Assembly (NCBI GenBank): GCA_016703765.1
Contig: JADJBL010000009.1
Span: 111,707 to 175,706 of the forward strand
Source: Saprospirales bacterium
GTDB lineage: Bacteria > Bacteroidota > Bacteroidia > Chitinophagales > Saprospiraceae
Direction: 5' to 3'
DNA length: 64,000 nt
Shown: positions 53,001-62,701 of the stretch, one piece after another
Layout of the letters: each line of letters begins with the position of its first letter
Numbering within the stretch: position 1 is the stretch's first letter
Program-made: the position numbers and the translations under genes
Notes under the pieces: model-generated
The model's input: only the letters and a program-made list of their open reading frames with translations
Database searches by the model: none
Told to the model about the DNA's origin: nothing

Positions 53001-55813
53001 TTATTGCACCAGAACCCTCTCCACCTGCGACTTCCCCCCAGCCGTCAACAGCACCAAATACGTGCCGGCCGGCACTTGCAGTTGGCTGCTCACAACATTC
53101 TCTCCCGCCGAAAACTTCCCTTCAAAGAGCGTCTGCACCCTTTTTCCGGAAAGATCGTACAGTTCGAGCGTGCCTTCCATGGCCTGGGGCAGGCTGAATG
53201 CCGCCGACAGAAGGCCCTCGCTGGGGTTGGGGCTAAGCTGGAGGCGGAATGCATCGGTGATCTCCGGCCGCAGGCCGGAGGTTTGAAGGTACCCGTAGGG
53301 AGGCGCGGGAAGCTTGACGTCGGAATAGAGGCGATACTCGCTGGGCGTCAGCATGATAGGCGCCAGGGCATCGTCCACGACGAGGGAGTCGCCGCTGAAA
53401 TATTCGTACCAGGTTCCGGTGTGCTGGAAATAGGGCACGATTGAAAAATCCCACACGTCGAAATTGCCCAGCACATTGACATTCATCGCCGGGCTGCTGA
53501 GCTGGATGCTCTTGACCTTGTTCTGCGGATTGGCGTTGTTGACGCGCAGGAAAAAATCCTCGGTGTGAAAGACTTCGTAGGTATTGCGGAGGAAAGTGAG
53601 GGCAGAAATGACGTCGTATAGGCGCCGGCGCTCTTCCGTGGTGAAATACTCCCACTTGCTGGGCTTGGGCCCGGTGCGGCCGTTGAAGTCGATGTTGACA
53701 TCGTAGCCCAGTTCGCCGAATTGCCAGAGCATCTTGGGACCGGGCACGGTGTAAAAGAAGGCACTGTTGAGCTCGATGCGCTTGAGCGCCACTTCCAGGT
53801 CGCGGACCTTGTGCCAGGGATTGGCCTGGTTGCCCGTTTGCAGGGCGCTGTACATGATTCGCTCCTCGTCGTGACTTTCCATGTAGTGCACCAGGTGGGG
53901 TTCGGCAAATCCGCGCGCTTTATAGGAAATATCGTTGAGGCTTCCGAAAAAGCCTTTCCCTGTCTGTGTGTATGCGCCGTGGTTGTTGGCCCAGAGCATC
54001 ATCCCGTAGTTGGCGAGCTCTTTTTCCTCGTTGTTGTCGGCGAAGTGCTCCAGGATGATATAGGTTTCCGGGTCGACGCTCCAGATGGCGTCGGCGTAGT
54101 CTTTCCAAATGGCGATCCGGGAGGCGTCGTAAGCGCCCCAGGCGCCGACATTGTCGGGGTTGTTGACCTGAGTAAAACCCTTGGACAAGTCGAAGCGGAA
54201 GCCGTCGATCTTGAATTCTTCCACCCAATATTCCGTGACTTTTTTGACGAAATACTTGGTCGCGGGACTTTCGTGGTTGAAGTCGTAGCCCACGTGGTAA
54301 GGGTGCTTTGCGTCCGGGTTGAGCCAGGGATTATCGGGTGTCGGTTTGTTGCCGTCGAAATAGAGCTGCGCCAGGGGGCTTTGCCCGAACGCGTGGTTGT
54401 ACACCACGTCCAGGATCACCGCGATGCCCCTGGCGTGGCAGGTATCGACAAAACGCTTGAATTCGTTGATTGGCCCGTAGTATTTGTCGAGGGCCATGTG
54501 GAAGGAGGGGTTATATCCCCAGCTGATATTTCCTTCGAATTCGTTGACCGGCATGAGCTCGATGGCGTTGATGCCGAGGTTTTGCAGGTAATCCAGCGTA
54601 TCGATGAGGGTGGTGTAATCGTGCCGTGCGATAAAATCGCGGATTAGCAGCTCGTACACCGTGAGCTCGGTTTTGTCGGGCCGGTCGAAATCTTCTATCG
54701 CCCACTCGTATTCCGGAGCGCCTGGCTGCACCGCGGTGACGTACCCGGTGGTCAGGAAAGCGGGGTATTCCGGCAGGTCGGGGTAGGTGACGGAGGGGAT
54801 GTACAGGTCGTTGGAAGGGTCGAGCACCAGGGTAGAGTAGGGTCCGCCACCCGGATCTGGCCGTCGACGAAATATTGGAAAGTATAGGTTTCACCCACCT
54901 GCAACCCGTCAACCTTGGTCCACCAGGTCGTTGCGTCGGTGGTTTGTCGCATTTGGAAATCCGTATTGGGCAGCCAGTTGGAGAAAGTGCCGATGGCGAA
55001 GACCGTCTCCTTGCCAGGCGCATACAGCGCCAGGATCATGCTGGTATCGCCGAGCAGGTTGATGCCCAGTTCGGCGCCGGGAGGCAGATCCTGGGGCAGC
55101 AGGATGAGGGGAACCGCGAAGTAAAAAGTGCTTTCTGAAATATCGACCCCGTTATCTGCCACGATTTTGACCTCGTGGTTGCCGGGCGCGCTGATATCGA
55201 GTTCGTAAGTGATAGATGTTCCGGTAGTTTGGGTCAGCAGATTGCCGTTTTCGTAGAGCGACAGGTCGGCGTTTTCGGAAGAAACGCCCCAGAGAGAGAG
55301 GGTTTCGCCCACCTGGAAGATGTTGTTGGCGCCGGCCGGCCGAAGAAATTTGGTAGCCAGGCCCAGGTCGTCGGGATAGACCGTGTAGAAAATGTCCTGT
55401 TCGCCTACGTCTTTGCCTACCAGGCTTCCAGTGGCATTCCGGAAGACGAGGGCCAGCGCGGTGACGGTGTCATTGGTCGCTACGTTGAAATAGTCGGTAA
55501 TGTTGGGGGTAAAATCGTAGGAGTACATATCGTCCTCTCCCGATATGGGCGTCATTTGCCAGTCCGGGTTTGCCTGTCCCCACGTGGTCTGCACGTTTTG
55601 CCAGCCGTTTTCCCCCTGGAGTAGCACTCCTGCGTGTACGTACACGTTGCAATTGCAGCCTTCCAATCCTCCTCCTCCTTCCTGGGCGTTGAAGTAGATC
55701 GTGACCGGCTCGTCCTGTTTCGGAAAATAGGGTTCGGACCAGATCAGCTGTGCCTGCAGCGTTTGGAATGCGAGGAAGGTCGGGATTAGGGAGAGGAGTA
55801 GGGATGATCTCAT
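53001..55813 (-). CDS. Secreted alpha-amylase-family glycosidase (GH13), one-base frameshift
   Basis: About 937 residues. Signal peptide MRSSLLLSLIPTFLAFQTLQ, then two N-terminal beta domains (PVTIYFNAQEGGGGLEGCNC; FAIGTFSNWLPNTDFQM, a CBM48-like fold). The frame shifts near 54841, where one C is missing: VADPTLPWCS should read VADPYSTLVLDPSNDLYIPS. The GH13 barrel follows: GINAIELMPVNEFEGNISWG, VILDVVYNHAFGQS, IDGFRFDLSKGF (nucleophile Asp), ILEHFADN (acid/base Glu) and ESHDEER (Asp). The last 85 residues are a T9SS sorting domain (LQLSPNPSEGLLSAAFSLP to VERVLVQ). It degrades starch-like glucans outside the cell. Confidence 0.92.
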
Positions 55814-55828
55814 AATGGGTGTTTTTAC

Positions 55829-56584
55829 CTAGTTGGAAGCCACCAACCCATTGGCCTGCAAGAGATCAACGGTGGGCTCTTTGCTGCCGCTTTCGGGTTC
55901 GAGGGTGATATTCAGGCTGGAAGCTTTCCGGATAAACTTAATCTCCTGGAGGGGATTCCTGGAGGGGCATTTGACGATACCGGCGCTGACCATCTTTCCA
56001 TCCACATCGCCCCAGACCTGGTAGCTTTTACCTTTCGGGGCGGGGGGCAGGGAGCCCATGTCGAGGTAGCATTGCTCCGCGGCCGGATTCCAGTAGGCGA
56101 CCGCATAATGGCCCTCGCACATGGCGATGCCGTTTAAAATGATCTTGGAAGTGTGGCGGTGCTGGATAAAGGAAGCCAGGTCGGCCTGAGTTTGAATGGA
56201 ATGCCGATGCGCCTCGCATTCTTTTTGGAGGACACCGTACTTGCCCTCCAATTCGCGGAGCTCCTGGTGCTGGATATCGGTTTTCATGGCCCCGTAGACG
56301 CCCCAAAGGAGGGTAAATCCCGTGGCCAGGGGCCAAAGGACCCTGCCGCTCAGCTTGCGAAGCCCGGTATTGCTTTTCTGGAGATGGGCGGCGCCTTCAG
56401 GCATGGCCTGGCCGGAGTGCTGGTGAGCATAATGATTCATGGCCTGACGGAGCAGCGCCAGCTCGCGGCGCACATCCTCGTGTTCAGCCGCTATGGCTTC
56501 CACCAATTGGTTTTCTTCCTCCGTGGTGAGGCCGAGCACGTACTGTTCTAATAAACCAGAGGAGAGTAATTGTTCTTTGTCCAT
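55829..56584 (-). CDS. RskA-type anti-sigma factor without an adjacent sigma gene
   Basis: 251 residues. Anti-sigma domain 1-75 with ZAS-like helices (GLLEQYVLGLTTEEENQLVE), a single membrane helix at about 80-100 (LWPLATGFTLLWGVYGA), a coiled coil (ELRELEGKYGVLQKECEAH), and a C-terminal RskA domain (VAYWNPAAEQCYLDMGSLPP; YQVWGDVDGKMVSAGI). Such proteins hold an ECF sigma factor at the membrane. No sigma-factor gene lies beside it: the next upstream gene is the esterase and the amylase follows downstream in the same direction. Confidence 0.85.
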   Translation of the reverse strand: MDKEQLLSSGLLEQYVLGLTTEEENQLVEAIAAEHEDVRRELALLRQAMNHYAHQHSGQAMPEGAAHLQKSNTGLRKLSGRVLWPLATGFTLLWGVYGAMKTDIQHQELRELEGKYGVLQKECEAHRHSIQTQADLASFIQHRHTSKIILNGIAMCEGHYAVAYWNPAAEQCYLDMGSLPPAPKGKSYQVWGDVDGKMVSAGIVKCPSRNPLQEIKFIRKASSLNITLEPESGSKEPTVDLLQANGLVASN

Positions 56585-56648
56585 TTCGACCGAAAATCAT
56601 AGTTCTATCGAATCTGGAACAACGTCAGGGCCAAAAGGTTCTTTCTAC

Positions 56649-58067
56649 CTATCCTCCGGCTACGCAAAGTCTGATCCTCGAAATTTGCCCGGAATGGTCT
56701 GCCAGCGCCAGCACATAGAGCCCTGAAGGCAAGGAACCAGGAAGACGGAGGCCTCCGGAAATATCTGCGATCAATTGCCCCTGCGCGTTGAAAAGCCATG
56801 CCTGCGAAACCGCCAGGCCTTCAAACGAGAGACTTTGGCCTGGCCATGCTGGATTGGGGTAAACCACGACCCGATCCTCCATTTCCTGGTCAACACCAAA
56901 GGTCGATACCAGTCCCGGAGGAAACAATTCGATCAAAATTTCATCCAGGGTGGCGCGCCAGAGGCCCCAGCTATGCCCTTCGGGGTAAAAATTGCCGTAA
57001 AAGTCGTAGCCCAGACCTTGCAGCACGGCCATGACGATTTGCATATTCTGAAAAACGGAGCCCTCATAAGTGCCCCAGACGGAGGCCCATTCGATGGGTT
57101 TGAGCCCTCCCTGGGTAAGCAGGGTGCTCGTCTCGTAGTTGTTTGGCCAGAAGGCCGGCGAATGCAGCCCTGCTTTCCCGACCACTTCCGGATGGTAGAA
57201 TGCGATCTGCGCGGAGATATTGGCCCCGAAGGAAGTTCCGATCGCGGCACGCGATTCGGGCGTTTCCTGCACGCGGTAGTGCTCCGCGATGTAGGGGATC
57301 ATTTCATCGACGATAAAGGCCCGGTATTGGGTTCGCTTGCTGGCTGCGTATTCCTCATTGCGGTTGTTGGGGCGGATGAACACCCCCACGATCTCCGAAA
57401 TAAGGACCTCGTCGATCAGGTTGTCGAGCACATTTTTCGCAGATCCAATGCTGAGGTATTCCTGGCCGTCCTGCACGTAGATGGAGGGGTAGAAGCGGTC
57501 CGGATGCGAAGCATAACTGGGCGGCAGGTAGACCTGCACCTGGTAATTGCCGCTGAGCGCGGCGGAGGTGAAAGTGAAGGTTTCTATCGTGCCGTGCGGA
57601 ATAGCGGGCTGGAGGATTATTTCCCAGGGCTGCACGTATTGCGGCATGGCCAGTTCGGAATTGGGCCCGAAGCCCCCGCTGCAGGTATGCGGATTGCGGG
57701 GATCGAGGATCCAGTTGCCCCCGTCGAGCACGTACTTGTAATCGAGGCGGGCATTGGGTTCGAAGATCATCGTCCGGTACCACATATCGGTATCTCCCAC
57801 CTTGGTCAGCGGGCCTGGACCGGGGTCCCAGCCGTTGAAATCGCCGGGTACATCGACGGTACTGGCTGTGCCTTTATACAGAAAATGGGCCAGGGTATCG
57901 AATTCCAGCAGCGGCGCCTCGGGCAGCGCCGTGAAGAAGCTGTCCACCACAGTTTGTTGTGTACTGGGATCGGAGATTCCTTCAAGATAGCCCAAAAAAT
58001 CTTGAAAAGACTGGGCCTGAACCAGTTGGGAAGAAAAAATTAGCAGAGCTATGGTAATGGTCCTCAT
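56649..58067 (-). CDS. Secreted alpha/beta-hydrolase (esterase, Fes/XynZ-like) with T9SS domain
   Basis: 472 residues from ATG 58067 (MRTITIALLIFSSQLVQA, signal peptide); an in-frame ATG at 58109 would hide the signal. An N-terminal E-set domain (STVDVPGDFNGWDPGPGPL) precedes the esterase domain: VQVYLPPSYASHPDRFYPSI, nucleophile GTSFG in AAIGTSFGANISAQIAF, and probable catalytic His in YPEGHSWGLWR. The C-terminus is a T9SS domain (VVYPNPAWPGQSLSFEGL to RLCVAGG). The catalytic triad looks complete. Likely cleaves ester bonds on polysaccharides or siderophores outside the cell. Adjacent to the amylase in the same direction. Confidence 0.88.
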   Translation of the reverse strand: MRTITIALLIFSSQLVQAQSFQDFLGYLEGISDPSTQQTVVDSFFTALPEAPLLEFDTLAHFLYKGTASTVDVPGDFNGWDPGPGPLTKVGDTDMWYRTMIFEPNARLDYKYVLDGGNWILDPRNPHTCSGGFGPNSELAMPQYVQPWEIILQPAIPHGTIETFTFTSAALSGNYQVQVYLPPSYASHPDRFYPSIYVQDGQEYLSIGSAKNVLDNLIDEVLISEIVGVFIRPNNRNEEYAASKRTQYRAFIVDEMIPYIAEHYRVQETPESRAAIGTSFGANISAQIAFYHPEVVGKAGLHSPAFWPNNYETSTLLTQGGLKPIEWASVWGTYEGSVFQNMQIVMAVLQGLGYDFYGNFYPEGHSWGLWRATLDEILIELFPPGLVSTFGVDQEMEDRVVVYPNPAWPGQSLSFEGLAVSQAWLFNAQGQLIADISGGLRLPGSLPSGLYVLALADHSGQISRIRLCVAGG

Positions 58068-58120
58068 GGCAAATTGCTTTTCGCGAAGATAGGGATTATA
58101 AACATCCATTGAAAGTTTTA

Positions 58121-58187
58121 ACCGCGAAGGCGCTAAGGACGCTAAGATGACGCATGTTTTTCTTTGCGTCCTTAGCGCCTTTGCGGT
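58121..58187. repeat. Inverted repeat, gcaaagacgctaag family (second copy)
   Basis: Left arm accgcgaaggcgctaaggac, right arm cttagcgcctttgcggt, with loop around gatgacgcatgttttt. Member of the same family as 28363-28428. It lies in the divergent spacer (58068-58345) between the esterase and DUF3108-like genes; nothing else stands out there. Confidence 0.75.
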
Positions 58188-58345
58188 TTATGCCTTTAAT
58201 GACCTGTTATCCTTACATATTGAGGTGGCAAAGTACTAACCAGTTTTTTAAAGTCGTTTTTATGGCCGGAAATCGCCGCGTACGCCGCGTCGCCGCGGTA
58301 AGCATTTCCCGATTGGGTTTCCCCCGCCACTCAACAGAAACCTCG

Positions 58346-59047
58346 ATGAAAAAGCTCCTGATCACCGGTATTACTGCAATCTCCTTCCTTTTTACCTCCT
58401 TTTCCCAGCCGCCCTACGATTGTTATTTCCCTTTCGAAGAAGGCATTTCCTTTCAGCGGACCTATTACGATGCCACCGGGCAAATCACGGCCATTTCCAA
58501 CGCAGGCATCGACTCGATCGCGAAAATGGGCCATTTCTACCGGGCCTTTATCCGCGACACCATGCTCGACGACAAAAACAAGGAAATCGGACACAGGATA
58601 TTCACCGTCGATTGCACGGACGACGTGATCCACCTGAGCGCCAATCAACTCCTCAATCCCTGCATGACCGAAGCCTATCAGAGCATGGACATGGGGATCA
58701 GCGGCGAGGGAATCCGGATCCCGCACCGGCTCGTGGCGGGCAGCGAATTACCCAAAGGCGGCAACCGGATCGACGTCACGAGCGAAGGCCTGGAGATCGT
58801 GACCCTGAACTTCGAGATCGTCGACCGCAAAGTGGAGGCCAGGGAACTCATTACAACGCCCGCCGGAAAATTCGAATGCTTCCGGATCCGGGAGACGGTC
58901 CAATTTCAGACGATGTTCCTGACCCGTACCTACACCACGCTGGGTTGGTACGCCAAAAAAGCCGGCCTGGTGCGCCAGGAGACTTATGACCAGAAGGGGG
59001 TGTTGAGGTCGAGGATGGAGTTGACGGTGCTAGGCATGGGAAGGTAG
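58346..59047 (+). CDS. Secreted DUF3108/TapB-like protein
   Basis: 233 residues from ATG 58346. The frame extends upstream to 58154, but this ATG gives a clean signal peptide (MKKLLITGITAISFLFTSFS, then Q). Family features: YDCYFPFEEGISFQRTYYDA near the N-terminus, and VEARELITTPAGKFECFRIR with YTTLGWYAKKAGLVRQETYD near the C-terminus, the pattern of DUF3108-type beta-barrel-like domains. Probably periplasmic or surface. Function unknown. It converges with the PIN toxin gene. Confidence 0.7.
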   Translation: MKKLLITGITAISFLFTSFSQPPYDCYFPFEEGISFQRTYYDATGQITAISNAGIDSIAKMGHFYRAFIRDTMLDDKNKEIGHRIFTVDCTDDVIHLSANQLLNPCMTEAYQSMDMGISGEGIRIPHRLVAGSELPKGGNRIDVTSEGLEIVTLNFEIVDRKVEARELITTPAGKFECFRIRETVQFQTMFLTRTYTTLGWYAKKAGLVRQETYDQKGVLRSRMELTVLGMGR

Positions 59048-59132
59048 ATTTTTGGCTACTTTTCCTTCCTAAGTAACAACATGTCAGTAGTACTCATACA
59101 GGCAATGAATTCCGTCGTATTGATACCTTTTA

Positions 59133-59495
59133 TCAATTTTTATCCCCTGTCCAAAGTTTGCTATCTAAGTATTTTGCTAAGGCTACAAAAGGGGTATCTT
59201 TTGTATCTATTTGAGAAAGTATTATTTCCGATTCTTTCCATATTTCTTCGGGAATCTGATCTTCAGAGATAAAATGGATGTTTTCGGTAATGAGGTATGT
59301 TAGCCCTTCTATTTCTTCAATTGTCAACCCTGAGATTTTGGAGATCTTTTTGTGATGCTTGAAAAGCTCAACTCTCATAAAGCTGCTGGAATAAAGTTCT
59401 ATCCCTTCGATCGGATTAACAATTAACTCACCAATTGTCCCGCTTGGGTTTAGTAGTGCGCTAAAGACGATATTGGTGTCAACTACAACTTTCAC
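59133..59495 (-). CDS. PIN-domain toxin (COG1569 type), C-terminus frameshifted
   Basis: 120 residues as read. RNase-type PIN domain: MKVVVDTNIVFSALLNPSGT (first Asp at about 6), ELF with Glu at about 44, TKDTPFVALAKYLDS (third Asp) and LWTGDK at the end. Family members continue LWTGDKKLIKG. Inserting one A into the aaaaa run near 59146 gives DKKLIKGINTTEFIACMSTT and then a stop at 59056, for a normal length of 146 residues. So this is most likely an intact toxin with one consensus error. Its start overlaps the antitoxin stop by four bases, the classical toxin-antitoxin order. Confidence 0.82.
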   Translation of the reverse strand: MKVVVDTNIVFSALLNPSGTIGELIVNPIEGIELYSSSFMRVELFKHHKKISKISGLTIEEIEGLTYLITENIHFISEDQIPEEIWKESEIILSQIDTKDTPFVALAKYLDSKLWTGDKN

Positions 59496-59701
59496 TCTTT
59501 AATAAATTTGGAGCGATGTGTATTCCACCAATTTTTATTGATTTCAGAAGCCAAATTGTCTATTTCGGCCTGAGTCGCTTTACTTTTTGAAACCAACTCT
59601 CTGTATTTCAAGTAATTGATCAGTCTTTGAATGCTATCCGTATCCATCCCTTCGACAGACAGCTTGATTATCAACTCCATACCTTTTCGCTCAATAGTCA
59701 T
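59492..59701 (-). CDS. Antitoxin partner of the PIN toxin
   Basis: 69 residues. A short helical protein (ELIIKLSVEGMDTDSIQRLI, then NYLKYRELVSKSKATQAEID), with no strong DNA-binding motif but the size and position of a type II antitoxin. The ATGA overlap with the PIN gene supports the pairing. An internal ATG (residue 8) is an alternative start. Antitoxin type cannot be assigned from sequence alone. Confidence 0.65.
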   Translation of the reverse strand: MTIERKGMELIIKLSVEGMDTDSIQRLINYLKYRELVSKSKATQAEIDNLASEINKNWWNTHRSKFIKE

Positions 59702-59849
59702 TTTTTCTAACGTTTGGTTAAATCTCTAACATTTTTTTGGAAAGGACAAGTTCACCTGCCTTTCTAGCATATCTTCTTCAAAATTGAGTCAGGTTTTACA
59801 GAATCCCTCCTTTTCCGTATTTTCCCCTCCAAACCAAATTCCTCCAAAC

Positions 59850-62627
59850 ATGGACCTCCGACCTTCCCTTCTTGCCTTCTGCACTTTTCTTTTCCCCGTA
59901 TTCGCTACCGCCCAACTAGCACTCGAATACGATATTAACCAGCAGCCCGCGCCCTCCGAGGTTGGGCAGATGATCGCCTTCGATGGCCAGTTGTTCCTGT
60001 CGGCCGATAACGGATTTACTGGGGCCGAGCTCTGGCGTTACGACCCGGCGGGCGACGACCTCTTTCTCGTCGGAGATATCTATCCCTTCGAATTGGGCTC
60101 CCAACCGACCGAGTTTGAACCTTACGACGGCAGGTTATTTTTTGCAGCCAGCGACGGGGTGAAAGGAAATGAGTTGTGGGCCTATGACCCCGCGCTCGAA
60201 ACGGCCGGTCTGGTGGCGGATATCCGGTCCGGATCCCTGAGTTCTTTTCCGTCATTTATGGCTGTGTATAATGGCAAGCTCTACTTTACCGCCGAAAAGA
60301 GCGGACAGGGCAGAGAGCTCTGGAGCTACGACGCCGCGACGGACATGGCCGAGCTCGTGGTCGATCTCATTCCCGGCTCGACGGGATCTCAGCCGGGCCA
60401 TCTGGCAGTCTATAACGGCAAGCTCTATTTTTCGGGAACGGACGGCAATACGGGCTACGAACTCTGGTCGTACGACAGCAGTACCGGCCAGGCTCAAATA
60501 GTGGCCGATCAGGTGGTGGGTTCGGGCAGCTTCAGTCCTGGGCTCCTCACGGTTTTCAATAATACCCTCTTTTTCTCTGCCGTGGCAAACAGCACGGGCG
60601 AGGAACTGTGGCGCTACAACGGGACCAACATCGCGCAGGTAGCCGATATCTGGACGGGCGGTCCTTCCTCCAATCCCACCCAGTTTACGGAGTTGGGTGG
60701 CAAGCTCTATTTTGTGGCTACCAACGTGGGCGACACCGAGTTGTACGTGTACGACCCCGCTACCGGCGTTCAACTGGCTGCAAACATCAACCTCTCGGGC
60801 TCTTCCTTCCCCGGCAACCCCATCCCCGTAGCCGCACTCAATCGCCTCGTGTTCAGCGCCGACAACGGCGTAAACGGCAGGGAGGTATTCAGCTACAACC
60901 CCACCAACGGGTCGGTGGCGATGATCTCCGAATTGACAGTTGGGCCTATGGGTTCCCAACCATCGGACTTTGTGTTGCTCGCCGGCAAGCTCTATTTCGC
61001 CGGCGCTCGCCCGGATGTAGCCCGCGAATTGTGGGCCTACACCCCCGCCACGCAGAGCAACGAGCTGGTGCGCGACATCAACCAGAATACCCTGGGCTCC
61101 GATCCGAGCTATTTTACCGAATATAACGGGAAGCTCTACTTCCGGGCTTTCGAGGTGTCGACGGGGGACGAGACCTGGGTGTACGACCCCGCCACGGGCA
61201 TTACGCAGATCCTCGAAGATCTGATCCCTGGAGAGGGGAGCAGTGGGCCCAGTTTCTACCGGGTTTTTAATGGGAAGCTCTTTTTCAGCGGCTATTTCGG
61301 CAACGTAGGCGCCGAATTACTCGCCTACGACTCCGCCACCGGCGACATCACGCTCATCAAGGACATCAATACCGGCCCCAATGGTTCCGGGATCGAGGAG
61401 CTGACCGAATACAACGGGAAGCTCTATTTCCGCGCCACCAACGACGCGAGCGGCAACGAGCTTTGGGTTTACAACCCCACCAACGGACAGACTACGCTGA
61501 CTACCGATTTCAACCCCGGGGATGTGTCCACCACTCCCGCCGGGCTGACGGTGTACGATGGCCTGTTGTATTTCAGGGGAGAACATCCCACGGCGGGCAA
61601 CGAATTGCTCGCCTACAACTCGTCCAACAATACTATTACCCTGGTCGAGGACCTCAATCCGGGCTCGGATTCCTATCCCGACGCCCTGATCGTGTACAAC
61701 GGCAAGCTCTTTTTGCAGGCCGATGAGCCGGTCGATGGGCGGCAATTGCGCTCCTACGACAGTTCGGGCGATGTGTGGGAGGTGCACCCACTCAGTCCGG
61801 GCAATAACGTGTCTATTTCCTATCCGGCGGTGTACCACGACAAGCTCTATTTTCAGGCCCAGATCAGCGGTCCCGGCCGCGAGCTCTGGGTGTACGACAA
61901 CCTGGCCGACACCTCGGCCCTGATTGACGATCTCGTGCCCGGCAACGAGGGCTCGTCGCCCGCTTATCTGACCGTCTTCAACGACAAGCTCTATTTTCAG
62001 GCCACCACCGATGACTACGGCACGGAGCTGTGGGAATACAACGAAACCGACACTTCCCAGACCCTGCAAATCTACGCCGATATTCGGCCCAACGAGCCCA
62101 GCGCCAATCCCTCGTACCTGACCGTCTTCAACGGCAAGCTCTATTTCTCGGCCGACAACGGCGAGAAGGGCGACGAGATCTGGAGCCTGGCGCCCTGTCT
62201 AAATATCTTCGTCACGACCATATCCGAAAGCGAGGAAGGCGCCGGCGACGGCAGTATCAACCTCACGGTGGAGGGCGGCACTCCGCCCTATACTTTCCAG
62301 TGGAGCAACGGCTCCACAGCCGAAGACCCCAGCGGCCTGCCCGGCGGTGATTACGGCGTGACGGTGACCGACGACCTGGGATGTATTGCGCAGTTGGCGG
62401 CGGTGGTGTTGACGGCTACGGGGGTGGGAGAGCTTGGCTTTAACGAGGGGTTGAGGGTGTTTCCAAATCCGAGCGATGGGCAAGTGATCGTGGAATTTTC
62501 GGGCAGGGGGCCTGCCTATATGCCGGCAGGCAGGCAGGTGGGGGAGTTGCGGGTGGTGAATTTGTTGGGGAGGTGGTTTGGAGGGAAAACTTTTCTGCTG
62601 GAGAAAGGCAGGCGATATTGGATTTGA
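59850..62627 (+). CDS. T9SS-type beta-propeller-like repeat protein with SprB repeat, damaged C-terminus
   Basis: 925 residues from ATG 59850 (signal peptide MDLRPSLLAFCTFLFPVFA). About sixteen repeats of 45-48 residues share the pattern LTVFNGKLYFSA then GxELWxYDPATG then DLVPG; DNA carries the recurring string aacggcaagctctattt. These resemble ELWxxDG propeller blades. Residues about 790-860 are a SprB-type repeat (INLTVEGGTPPYTFQWSNGS to VTVTDDLGCIAQL). A T9SS domain begins VFPNPSDGQVIVEF. A missing T near 62616 shifts the frame; restored, it reads LDLSELPAGVYGLVVGG but then runs into a hairpin and the IS256-family gene, losing the last strand. Confidence 0.82.
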   Translation: MDLRPSLLAFCTFLFPVFATAQLALEYDINQQPAPSEVGQMIAFDGQLFLSADNGFTGAELWRYDPAGDDLFLVGDIYPFELGSQPTEFEPYDGRLFFAASDGVKGNELWAYDPALETAGLVADIRSGSLSSFPSFMAVYNGKLYFTAEKSGQGRELWSYDAATDMAELVVDLIPGSTGSQPGHLAVYNGKLYFSGTDGNTGYELWSYDSSTGQAQIVADQVVGSGSFSPGLLTVFNNTLFFSAVANSTGEELWRYNGTNIAQVADIWTGGPSSNPTQFTELGGKLYFVATNVGDTELYVYDPATGVQLAANINLSGSSFPGNPIPVAALNRLVFSADNGVNGREVFSYNPTNGSVAMISELTVGPMGSQPSDFVLLAGKLYFAGARPDVARELWAYTPATQSNELVRDINQNTLGSDPSYFTEYNGKLYFRAFEVSTGDETWVYDPATGITQILEDLIPGEGSSGPSFYRVFNGKLFFSGYFGNVGAELLAYDSATGDITLIKDINTGPNGSGIEELTEYNGKLYFRATNDASGNELWVYNPTNGQTTLTTDFNPGDVSTTPAGLTVYDGLLYFRGEHPTAGNELLAYNSSNNTITLVEDLNPGSDSYPDALIVYNGKLFLQADEPVDGRQLRSYDSSGDVWEVHPLSPGNNVSISYPAVYHDKLYFQAQISGPGRELWVYDNLADTSALIDDLVPGNEGSSPAYLTVFNDKLYFQATTDDYGTELWEYNETDTSQTLQIYADIRPNEPSANPSYLTVFNGKLYFSADNGEKGDEIWSLAPCLNIFVTTISESEEGAGDGSINLTVEGGTPPYTFQWSNGSTAEDPSGLPGGDYGVTVTDDLGCIAQLAAVVLTATGVGELGFNEGLRVFPNPSDGQVIVEFSGRGPAYMPAGRQVGELRVVNLLGRWFGGKTFLLEKGRRYWI

Positions 62628-62662
62628 GTGAGCTTCCGGCGGGGGTTTATGGGTTAGTGGTG

Positions 62663-62679
62663 GGAGGCCTACGGCCTCC
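62663..62679. repeat. Hairpin ggaggcc-tac-ggcctcc
   Basis: Perfect 7-bp stem with a 3-base loop, placed exactly where the C-terminal sorting domain of the preceding gene stops resembling the family. It marks the likely junction with inserted DNA. Confidence 0.65.
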
Positions 62680-62701
62680 AAGCGGCGTCGACTCTGAAAC
62701 T

